A DNA stretch of 5,757 nucleotides from contig JAHDDA010000059.1 of NCBI GenBank assembly GCA_020629595.1, positions 2,799 to 8,555 on the forward strand. Direction: 5' to 3'. Source of the stretch: Chitinophagales bacterium. Lineage in GTDB: Bacteria > Bacteroidota > Bacteroidia > Chitinophagales > UBA2359. Below are positions 1 to 5,584 of the stretch, piece after piece. Position numbers and translations under genes: made by a program. Position 1 is the stretch's first letter. The number at the start of each line of letters is the position of its first letter. The notes beneath the pieces were generated by a model, which saw only the letters and a program-made list of their open reading frames with translations, was not told the DNA's origin and did no database searches.

Positions 1-847
1 TTTCTGGGTGTTGATTTAATAAAATAATACACCAACTCATTGCCATTGCCGAAGTTTCATTTCCAGCAATAAAAATGGTTAAACATTCATCAATTAATTG
101 TTGTTTGCTCATTTTTTCTCCCGAATCAATGTCTTCAGCATCAATTAGCATTTGTAGTAAATCATCGGCTTTTTCAGAACTAGCATTTCGTTTATCAATA
201 ATTTCGCCTATCATATCTACAAAAAATTGGTAGTGTTTTTTATAGGTTTTATTATCGTTTGTAGGAATAAAAAGTGGCAAACGAACCACTGAACGCAAAC
301 GTTTAATGGCAAACTCGTTTAAATCAGAAATTGCCTCATTTACCTTTTTTACTAAGCCAGTAACATCTGAACTAAAAACTGCACGAGCTACAATTTCTGC
401 TGTAACATAAGTCATTTCTTCTTGAGCATCGAAAGTTGTTTGTTCTTTAGCGAATGTTTGCCAACGTTTCAGCATTTCTTTTGTAGATTGTTCCATTATG
501 GAAACAAAACCTTGCAGACGTTTTTTGTGAAAAGCTGGTTGTGCCATTCGGCGTTGTTTTCGCCAAAAATTACCTTCGCTTGTTACCAAACCATTGCCTA
601 AAAGTAATTTTAAGGCGATTTGATAGGCTAAACTTTTCTTATAATTTTTATTGTTATCTTGTAAAACGTGCTTCACATAATCGGGATCGGAAAGCATATA
701 AGATTTAGCAATCCTAAAGTCTAATTCGCAAATTTTACCGTATTTTTTCTCTGTTTTGTACAAAAAAACAATTGAGTTTTCAGCAAAAGCCTTTAAATTA
801 CCAAACAAAAAACTTTGGTTTTTAACTTTTGGTATTTGCTTTTTCAT
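1..847 (-). CDS. Cytochrome P450, N-terminal 282 residues (C-terminus beyond window edge)
   Basis: This is a haem-thiolate monooxygenase that should insert one oxygen atom into an organic substrate using electrons from a reductase or ferredoxin. The frame is open from the ATG at 847 to the window edge. Visible landmarks are the helix-C WxxxR motif (W95, R99 in FWRKQRRMAQPAFH), which contacts the haem propionates, and the helix-I oxygen-activation motif AGNETS (residues 261-266) with its conserved acid-threonine pair. The ExxR motif, the haem-binding cysteine loop and roughly the last third of the protein are outside the window, so completeness cannot be judged. There is no N-terminal membrane anchor, so a soluble cytoplasmic enzyme is likely. 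No redox partner is visible. The cysteine-rich lipoprotein gene lies 80 bases upstream on the same strand. There is no Shine-Dalgarno sequence. The family is certain; the substrate and CYP family are unknown. Confidence 0.95.
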   Translation of the reverse strand, partial: MKKQIPKVKNQSFLFGNLKAFAENSIVFLYKTEKKYGKICELDFRIAKSYMLSDPDYVKHVLQDNNKNYKKSLAYQIALKLLLGNGLVTSEGNFWRKQRRMAQPAFHKKRLQGFVSIMEQSTKEMLKRWQTFAKEQTTFDAQEEMTYVTAEIVARAVFSSDVTGLVKKVNEAISDLNEFAIKRLRSVVRLPLFIPTNDNKTYKKHYQFFVDMIGEIIDKRNASSEKADDLLQMLIDAEDIDSGEKMSKQQLIDECLTIFIAGNETSAMAMSWCIILLNQHPE

Positions 848-856
848 AACGTTTAT

Positions 857-899
857 TATAAAGACCTTCACATACTTGGAGTACTCGTATAAAACCTTG
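857..899. repeat. Short direct repeat upstream of the P450 gene
   Basis: TATAAAGACCTTC (857-869) and TATAAAACCTTG (888-899) are near-identical direct copies 31 bases apart; they differ by one inserted G and the last base. The second copy runs into AAGACCT (900-906), which also occurs at 861-867. Between them lies an 8-base palindrome, GAGTACTC (879-886). They fill the gap between the lipoprotein stop and the P450 start. They could be operator half-sites or the remnant of a dispersed intergenic repeat. Chance is also possible in AT-rich DNA. Confidence 0.3.
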
Positions 900-927
900 A
901 AGACCTAAAGTATAATTTTAAGTAATA

Positions 928-1308
928 TTATTTAAACACCTGGTTTTGGTCAAAAATAACTGTTAGTGTATCTACCATTGAAGTATCAATAGGGTTTGAG
1001 GTTGTGTCTATAGGATTAGAAGTTGTATCTTCAGTATTAGAACAAGGCGGACAAATTGAACCACCACAATCAACACCAGTTTCATCACCATTTTGAATAC
1101 CATCGAAGCAAGAGGCAGTTACTGTACCAGAGCCATATTCGCAGTCTAAATTTAATGAATCGCAAGGAGCACATTCGCCACAACAATCTATACCCAATTC
1201 CCCATTATTTTGAATGCCATCACTACAATTTCCATCTTTTGTACAAGCATTCATTAAAAATATTAGTATGAAAAAGAAGGTAGCAGTAGGTAAAAAGTGT
1301 AATTTCAT
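928..1308 (-). CDS. Small cysteine-rich lipoprotein with two DGIQNG-type cysteine motifs
   Basis: This is a 126-residue predicted lipoprotein of unknown function. Residues 1-21 form a hydrophobic signal ending in LMNA, followed by the probable lipidated C22. The -3 residue of the lipobox is Met, which is tolerated but not ideal. Two cysteine motifs follow. Motif 1 (residues 28-49) has C28, C42, C43, C46 and C49. Motif 2 (residues 67-89) has C67, C81, C86 and C89 and contains DGIQNGDETGVDCGG. This motif is common in Bacteroidota surface and secreted proteins, usually as a spacer ahead of another domain. After it comes an exact tandem heptapeptide DTTSNPI (94-100 and 101-107), then a short tail and the stop, with no globular domain. 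The start is firm because it gives the signal sequence. The gap to panB is 72 bases and no exact -7 box was found there. The protein may be a complete surface peptide or the stump of a longer protein. Confidence 0.8.
   Translation of the reverse strand: MKLHFLPTATFFFILIFLMNACTKDGNCSDGIQNNGELGIDCCGECAPCDSLNLDCEYGSGTVTASCFDGIQNGDETGVDCGGSICPPCSNTEDTTSNPIDTTSNPIDTSMVDTLTVIFDQNQVFK
988..1029 (-). repeat. Tandem 21-bp repeat encoding DTTSNPI twice
   Basis: Bases 988-1008 and 1009-1029 are adjacent 21-base units identical at 16 of 21 positions. They encode the same seven residues, so all five differences are synonymous. This forms a low-complexity Asp/Thr/Ser/Pro linker in the lipoprotein at 928-1308. 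Confidence 0.85.
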
Positions 1309-1380
1309 TTTGAATTAATTGATTTATGTTTTTGGTAAAAATAAGAAAAACTCCTAAAATCTCAAATTATATGAGTGGTT

Positions 1381-2199
1381 TTAATACTGTTCAGAATCAT
1401 TAGGGAAATCTTTCAATTTAACATCCTCAACGTATCTGCCAACAGCATTTTTTATTTCATCGTACAAGTTTAAGTATCTTCTTAAAAATCTGGGATTAAA
1501 TTGGTGAGTAATGCCCAACATATCATGTACTACCAAAACTTGACCATCAACATGTTTACCTGCACCTATACCAATAACAGGAATATCTAAACTTTCAGCT
1601 ACTTTTTTTCCTAACGTAGCTGGAATTTTTTCTACAACAAGACTAAAGCAACCAATTTCTTGAAGCAATTTCGCATCTTCAATTAGTTTTTTTGCTTCAG
1701 CTTCTTCTTTAGCCCTTACTGTGTAAGTGCCAAATTTATAAATAGATTGTGGGGTTAAACCTAAATGTCCCATAACTGGAATACCTGCCGTTAAAATTCT
1801 TTCAATAGATTCTTTTACTTCTGATCCACCTTCTAACTTTATAGCGTGAGCACCAGATTCTTTCATAATTCTAATAGCTGAATGTAATGCTAATTTAGAG
1901 TTTCCCTGATAACTTCCGAAAGGTAAATCAACTACAACAAAAGCTCTTTTTACACCACGTACAACAGATTGTGCATGATAAATCATTTGGTCTAATGTAA
2001 TTGGTAGAGTGGTTTCGTGCCCAGCCATAACATTAGATGCCGAGTCGCCTACTAAAATTATTTCAGTTCCACCAGCATCAACAATTTGTGCCATTGAATA
2101 ATCATAAGCAGTAAGCATTGAAATTTTTTCCTTTTTATCTTTCATTGCTTGAATTACATGTGTAGTAATTCTTTTTACATCTCCAAAAGCTGTTGACAT
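1381..2199 (-). CDS. panB: 3-methyl-2-oxobutanoate hydroxymethyltransferase (ketopantoate hydroxymethyltransferase)
   Basis: PanB transfers a hydroxymethyl group from 5,10-methylenetetrahydrofolate to 2-oxoisovalerate to make ketopantoate, the first committed step to pantothenate and coenzyme A. It is a cytoplasmic TIM-barrel enzyme. The 272 residues match the usual family length. Motifs in order are TAYDYS (30-35), VGDS with metal ligand D52, GHETTLPIT (60-68), VVVDLPF with metal ligand D91, KLEGG (121-125), GHLGLTPQS (144-152), the catalytic-type glutamate E190 and GIGAG (210-214). These correspond to the E. coli Mg2+ ligands Asp45 and Asp84 and to Glu181. An ATG 12 codons further upstream (2235) is in frame. 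I reject it because the added residues are not family-like and a perfect -7 box (2216-2223) lies inside that extension. No other pan gene is in the window. Confidence 0.97.
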   Translation of the reverse strand: MSTAFGDVKRITTHVIQAMKDKKEKISMLTAYDYSMAQIVDAGGTEIILVGDSASNVMAGHETTLPITLDQMIYHAQSVVRGVKRAFVVVDLPFGSYQGNSKLALHSAIRIMKESGAHAIKLEGGSEVKESIERILTAGIPVMGHLGLTPQSIYKFGTYTVRAKEEAEAKKLIEDAKLLQEIGCFSLVVEKIPATLGKKVAESLDIPVIGIGAGKHVDGQVLVVHDMLGITHQFNPRFLRRYLNLYDEIKNAVGRYVEDVKLKDFPNDSEQY

Positions 2200-2215
2200 A
2201 TTTTCTTTTTTTTGA

Positions 2216-2223
2216 CAAAAGTA
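2216..2223 (-). promoter_or_regulatory. Bacteroidota -7 promoter box for panB
   Basis: Read on the minus strand the sequence is TACTTTTG, a perfect match to TAnnTTTG. Transcription should begin a few bases downstream, leaving a leader of about 10 bases before the panB ATG at 2199. TTG triplets lie 13 and 25 bases upstream, neither at the usual -33 spacing, so the upstream element is weak or absent. Confidence 0.55.
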
Positions 2224-2277
2224 GTTATTTCCCAAACAATTTAACTATCAATTATGTAGTTCAGTTACAAAACCTCT

Positions 2278-2285
2278 TAACTTTG
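2278..2285 (+). promoter_or_regulatory. Bacteroidota -7 promoter box for the DUF4249-like lipoprotein gene
   Basis: TAACTTTG perfectly matches TAnnTTTG and lies only eight bases before the ATG at 2294. If it is used, the mRNA would begin within a few bases of the start codon and be leaderless or nearly so. No clear -33 TTG is seen at the expected distance. Confidence 0.45.
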
Positions 2286-2293
2286 TTGGTCTT

Positions 2294-3382
2294 ATGAAAA
2301 AAATACTTTGTCTTCTTTTTGTATGTTTTGCTTTCAATGCTTGTGAAACTGATTTTGATGTTACTAGTGAATGGGAAGAAATTCCAATAGTTTATGGTGT
2401 TTTAGATAGGTCAAAAAACGTTCAATACATTAAAATTAACAAAGCTTTTTTAGGTGAAGTTAATGCACTTGAAGCTGCTCAAGTTGTAGATTCTTTGTAT
2501 TTTCCTGAAGATATGGAGGTTAGAATAAAATCGTTTAAATTTAATAATAACATAACGCCAGATAATTATAATTTGAATGTTGATGTAAGTTACCAAACTA
2601 ATGATGTATTAGAAAGAGTTACTTTAGAATCTGAAGGTTTAGAAAAAGAAGAAGGAACATTTGCAAACGATCCTGCTTATGTTTATAAATATACACGTAC
2701 TTTAGAAGAAGATTACGGTTATGTTTTAGAATTTACAACGCCAACGGGTAAAAATGTTAAAGCCTACACTCCAATATTAGAAGATTTTAGGATAACATTA
2801 CCCAATGATGATTCGCCTTTTGATTTGCAAATTGCCAGCAATAAAGAAAACTGGAAAGTTAGATGGAATGAAGCTGAAAATGCAGGGATTTTTGATGTTA
2901 CATTCAAGTTGAACTATTCTGAAGCACCCAGCGCTGATTTAAACAATAGAACTTTTAAAACTATTTATTGGACTCCTATTAGAAATTATAATGCTTCAAC
3001 AATTTCAGTTGGTGTAAATTATTATGATCCTTTAATTAGTAAAGAGGCTTTTTATGGTTATTTAAATTCGGTTATTGAAAAAGATGATAACCTTATTAGA
3101 TTTATGGGTAATTTAGAAATTCAGGTTATTGCTGCTTCAGAAGAAATGAGTACTTATTTAAGTGCTAGTGCCAACCAAACTGGCATTAGTTCAGGTCAGG
3201 TAAAACCAGAATATTCAAATATTAGTAATGGTTTAGGAATTTTTACTACTGGAAATAAAAGTTCGGTTATTTATTACAGCTTTATAAATGATGAAGAATG
3301 GGCTTGCGACTATAGTTTTATAAATGAATTAAATTTTGCACCACCTGAAGGTTCTAGCGCTAATTGGCCTTTTTGTGATTAA
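2294..3382 (+). CDS. DUF4249-like predicted lipoprotein
   Basis: This is a 362-residue predicted outer-membrane-associated lipoprotein of unknown function. Residues 1-16 form a lipoprotein signal peptide (two lysines, a hydrophobic core, then AFNA) and C17 is the probable lipidation site. The following ETDFD is acid-rich, resembling the signals that send Bacteroidota lipoproteins to the cell surface; that reading is inference. The body begins IPIVYGVLDRSKNVQYIKINKAFLG and reads as beta-rich, with no recognisable catalytic motif. The layout (an N-terminal 'value of the lipoprotein to its user' type strand region, then NGLGIF near residues 313-318) reminds me of the DUF4249 family, but this is recall, not a search. 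Two cysteines near the C-terminus (WACDY and PFCD) might form a disulfide. The start is fixed by the signal peptide. It is divergent from panB across 94 bases and ends before a terminator hairpin, so it is probably monocistronic. Confidence 0.8.
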   Translation: MKKILCLLFVCFAFNACETDFDVTSEWEEIPIVYGVLDRSKNVQYIKINKAFLGEVNALEAAQVVDSLYFPEDMEVRIKSFKFNNNITPDNYNLNVDVSYQTNDVLERVTLESEGLEKEEGTFANDPAYVYKYTRTLEEDYGYVLEFTTPTGKNVKAYTPILEDFRITLPNDDSPFDLQIASNKENWKVRWNEAENAGIFDVTFKLNYSEAPSADLNNRTFKTIYWTPIRNYNASTISVGVNYYDPLISKEAFYGYLNSVIEKDDNLIRFMGNLEIQVIAASEEMSTYLSASANQTGISSGQVKPEYSNISNGLGIFTTGNKSSVIYYSFINDEEWACDYSFINELNFAPPEGSSANWPFCD

Positions 3383-3417
3383 AATGTTTAACACAAATTT
3401 TGATTAATTATATTTAT

Positions 3418-3442
3418 GTAGAGACGTTGCACTGCTGCGTCT
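3418..3442. repeat. Dispersed hairpin repeat, copy 1
   Basis: This 25-base unit (starting GTAGAGACGT) matches the unit at 5454-5478 at 22 of 25 positions. The arms AGACGTTGC (3422-3430) and GCTGCGTCT (3434-3442) pair around the 3-base loop ACT, with one G-U pair and one T-T mismatch. It lies in the gap between two tandem genes. Confidence 0.8.
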
Positions 3443-3448
3443 TTTTTT
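3422..3448 (+). terminator. Rho-independent terminator after the DUF4249-like gene
   Basis: The repeat hairpin (nine-position stem, 3-base loop) runs directly into a tract of seven T residues at 3442-3448. It begins 39 bases after the stop codon of the upstream gene. The T-tract ends 19 bases before the next ATG (3468), so the terminator also sits in front of that gene. Confidence 0.65.
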
Positions 3449-3467
3449 ATTTGAGTTGGTTCACTTT

Positions 3468-4256
3468 ATGAAACTTAAAGACCAAATAGGAAATAATTTA
3501 ATACTTGATGCTTTTCCAAAACGTATTGTTTGTTTAGTACCTTCTTTAACCGAATTGTTGTATGATTTAGGTTTAGATAATGAAGTTGTTGGCATTACTA
3601 AATTTTGTTTTGAACCTGAGAAGTGGTTCAAAACTAAGAATAGAGTAGGAGGCACAAAAACTATTGATGTTGATAAAATAAGAGATTTAAAGCCCGATTT
3701 AATAATTGCCAATAAAGAAGAAAACGACCAAGCTGCTGTTGAATCTTTAACAAAAGATTTTAATGTCTATACTTCTGATATAAAAAAAGTGCCAGATGCT
3801 ATTAGAGCTATTGCTGATATTGGAAGAGTTACCAACAAAGATTTTAAAGCCAAAACTATTAACAAGCAAATTTTGTCTGATTTTGATAAACTGATTGAAA
3901 TTGATAACAAAGCGAAAGTTAGAGTTGCTTATTTTGTTTGGAACGAACCAAAAATGGTTGCTGGAGGTGATACATTTATTAATTCAATGCTAGAGTTGGC
4001 TGGGTTTATCAATGTTTTCAAACACCTAAACAGATACCCAAATGTTACAGAAGAAGATTTAAAAAAAGCGGAACCTGTGTTGTTATTACTTCCAACCGAG
4101 CCATTTCCCTTTAAAATAAAACATTTTGAACAGTTTAAAAAATACGTACCAAATGCTAAACCAATTTTGGTACAAGGCGATATGTTTTCTTGGTATGGTT
4201 CTCGAATGTTGAAATTTTCTGCCTACATTAAAAAATTAAAATCTACAATACAGTAA
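3468..4256 (+). CDS. BtuF-like helical-backbone metal/cobalamin receptor protein without signal peptide
   Basis: This 262-residue protein has the fold signature of class III ABC-transporter binding proteins (BtuF/FhuD type). An N-terminal lobe contains PKRIVCLVPSLTELLYDLGL (17-36), then VGITKF, VGGTKTIDVDKIRDLKPDLIIANKEEN (60-86). A linking helix and a C-terminal lobe follow, with PVLLLLPTEPFPF and a closing YGSRMLKF (243-250). In BtuF, glutamates on each lobe dock onto the permease; E84/E85 sit near the equivalent place in the first lobe (inference). No signal peptide or lipobox is present, so it is predicted to stay in the cytoplasm. This is odd for a transporter binding protein but is, to my recollection, usual for a Bacteroidota subgroup. 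No permease or ATPase gene is nearby. The ATG at 3468 is preferred over an in-frame TTG at 3456, which adds four residues and nothing family-like. The ligand is unknown. Confidence 0.85.
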   Translation: MKLKDQIGNNLILDAFPKRIVCLVPSLTELLYDLGLDNEVVGITKFCFEPEKWFKTKNRVGGTKTIDVDKIRDLKPDLIIANKEENDQAAVESLTKDFNVYTSDIKKVPDAIRAIADIGRVTNKDFKAKTINKQILSDFDKLIEIDNKAKVRVAYFVWNEPKMVAGGDTFINSMLELAGFINVFKHLNRYPNVTEEDLKKAEPVLLLLPTEPFPFKIKHFEQFKKYVPNAKPILVQGDMFSWYGSRMLKFSAYIKKLKSTIQ

Positions 4257-4263
4257 ATAAACT

Positions 4264-4271
4264 TAAATTTG
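4264..4271 (+). promoter_or_regulatory. Bacteroidota -7 promoter box for the M42 peptidase gene
   Basis: TAAATTTG perfectly matches TAnnTTTG and lies eight bases after the stop codon of the BtuF-like gene. Initiation just downstream would give a leader of about 30-35 bases before the ATG at 4311. No TTG is seen at the -33 spacing. The box overlaps an in-frame TTG at 4269, which argues against that codon as the peptidase start. Confidence 0.45.
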
Positions 4272-4310
4272 CAGGCTTTAATAGAATTTAAAATTAATAA
4301 TATAATAGAT

Positions 4311-5402
4311 ATGAGTGATTTTTCATTGGTATATGACAAGAAGTCAATGGACTTTCTTTACGAATATTTGAACAACTATTCTCCAACAAGTTACGAGGCA
4401 GAAAACCAAAAACGTTGGTTAGAATATTTAAAGCCATATATAGATGATTATATGGTTGATAACTATGGAACTGTTGTAGGAATAATTAATCCAGAAGCAG
4501 AATATAAAGTTGTAATTGAAGCACATGCCGATGAAATTTCTTGGTATGTGAATTATATTGACGATGACGGTTTTATATACGTTAAAAGAAATGGTGGTTC
4601 TGATCCAATGATTGCACCTTCAAAAAGAGTGAAAATTTGGGGTAGAAAAGGAGTTGTGCCTGGTGTTTTTGGTTGGCCAGCAATTCATCTTCGTAAAAGA
4701 GGAAAATTAGATCCACCTGCCTTAGAAAATATTTTTATTGATGTTGGAGCAAAATCTAAAGAAGAAGTTTTGGAAATGGGTATTCATTGCGGGGCTGTAA
4801 TTGCCTTTGATGATGAGCTTTCAGAAATGAATGACAAGTATTTTGTAGGTAGAGCATTAGATAATCGAATTGGTGGATTTATGATTGCTCAAGTGGCTCG
4901 TTTATTAAAAGAAAATGGAGTAAAATTACCATTTGGATTATACATAGTAAATGCTGTAATGGAAGAGGTTGGGTTAAGAGGAGCTCAAATGATTGCAGAT
5001 AACTTAAAACCAAACGTTGCGATAATTACCGATGTTGGGCACGATACAACAACACCTTTAATAAAGACAAAAGAAGAAGGAGAGTTTGCTGTAGATAAAG
5101 GACCAATTTTATCGTATGCCCCAGCAATTCATAATAAACTAATGGATATTATTATGGAAACGGCTCGAGAAAACGATATTCCTTACCAAGAAGAAGCATT
5201 GTCTAGAAGCACTGGAACAGATACTGATGCTTTTGCGTTTAGTAGCGGAGGAATTGTTTCTGCTCTATTGTCTTTGCCGTTACGTTATATGCATACTACG
5301 GTTGAAACTGTCTCTAAAAAAGATGTGTTGAATATTATAAAATTGTATTATTTTACTTTACAAAAAATTGAAAATAATCACGATTTTAGATATTTTTCTT
5401 AA
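4311..5402 (+). CDS. M42 family metallo-aminopeptidase / endoglucanase-type peptidase
   Basis: This is a cytoplasmic di-metal (Zn/Co) aminopeptidase of the M42 family, whose members assemble into large tetrahedral dodecamers and trim peptides released by other proteases. The 363 residues match the normal family length. The catalytic set is complete: H72 and D74 in AHADEI, bridging D184 in GRALDNRIGG, general base E218 and metal ligand E219 in MEEVGLRGA, D241 in ITDVGHDTT, and H328 in RYMHTTVE. The TGTDTDAFAF segment (301-310) is the usual substrate-side loop. An in-frame TTG at 4269 would add 14 residues. I chose the ATG at 4311 because MSDFSLVYDKKSMDFLYEYL starts like the family and a -7 box overlaps the TTG. 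It follows the BtuF-like gene by 54 bases, so cotranscription with, or independence from, that gene are both possible. Some relatives were named endoglucanases; peptidase activity is the better-supported role. Confidence 0.95.
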   Translation: MSDFSLVYDKKSMDFLYEYLNNYSPTSYEAENQKRWLEYLKPYIDDYMVDNYGTVVGIINPEAEYKVVIEAHADEISWYVNYIDDDGFIYVKRNGGSDPMIAPSKRVKIWGRKGVVPGVFGWPAIHLRKRGKLDPPALENIFIDVGAKSKEEVLEMGIHCGAVIAFDDELSEMNDKYFVGRALDNRIGGFMIAQVARLLKENGVKLPFGLYIVNAVMEEVGLRGAQMIADNLKPNVAIITDVGHDTTTPLIKTKEEGEFAVDKGPILSYAPAIHNKLMDIIMETARENDIPYQEEALSRSTGTDTDAFAFSSGGIVSALLSLPLRYMHTTVETVSKKDVLNIIKLYYFTLQKIENNHDFRYFS

Positions 5403-5453
5403 TCTCTAAAAAGTCAATATTATATAAAATAGAAATGATGGTTTTAAAAATTA

Positions 5454-5478
5454 GTAGAGACGTAGCATTGCTACGTCT
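5454..5478. repeat. Dispersed hairpin repeat, copy 2
   Basis: AGACGTAGC (5458-5466) and GCTACGTCT (5470-5478) form a perfect 9-bp stem around the loop ATT, preceded by GTAG. It is identical to the unit at 3418-3442 at 22 of 25 positions. Two of the three differences fall in the stem and improve pairing: the T-T mismatch becomes A-T and the G-U becomes A-U. It lies 51 bases after the M42 stop. No T-tract follows it on the + strand (AACTTG), so it is a poor intrinsic terminator. Confidence 0.8.
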
Positions 5479-5481
5479 AAC

Positions 5482-5495
5482 TTGTAAAATTACAA
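5482..5495. repeat. Small inverted repeat TTGTAA-AA-TTACAA
   Basis: Perfect 6-bp arms are separated by two bases, three bases after hairpin copy 2 and 89 bases before the YbaB start. The symmetry would suit a dimeric regulator, but such dyads also arise by chance in AT-rich DNA. The rest of the 5403-5584 gap holds no ORF; a near-match -7 box, TAATTCTG (5542-5549), is the best promoter candidate for the next gene. Confidence 0.25.
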
Positions 5496-5584
5496 AACCT
5501 ATCTTTTCATAATTTTTGAAATAATAGTATAAAATTTTTCTTAATTCTGTGGTCAATCGACTGTTAGCTAAAAACTAAAATAAT

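Noticed and set aside
1056..1271. 71-residue plus-strand ORF rich in His and Asn
   Set aside because: It is the antisense of the cysteine-rich lipoprotein; its composition is what reverse-reading that gene gives, and it has no motif or promoter.
1309..1380. Possible panB terminator (CTCA...TGAG and ACTC...GAGT pairings near T-rich DNA on the minus strand)
   Set aside because: The stems are only four base pairs, A/T-rich inside, and not directly joined to the T-tract, so it is not convincing.
2200..2235. Twelve-codon N-terminal extension of panB from the ATG at 2235
   Set aside because: The extra residues do not resemble PanB and the likely -7 promoter box lies inside them.
3461..3712. 83-residue minus-strand ORF
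   Set aside because: It is antisense to the start of the well-supported BtuF-like gene and has no recognisable features.
4269..4310. TTG start for the M42 peptidase, 14 residues upstream
   Set aside because: The TTG lies within a perfect -7 box and the ATG at 4311 gives the usual family N-terminus and length.
5551..5560. Short dyad GTC-AATC-GAC upstream of the YbaB gene
   Set aside because: Three-base arms are expected by chance.
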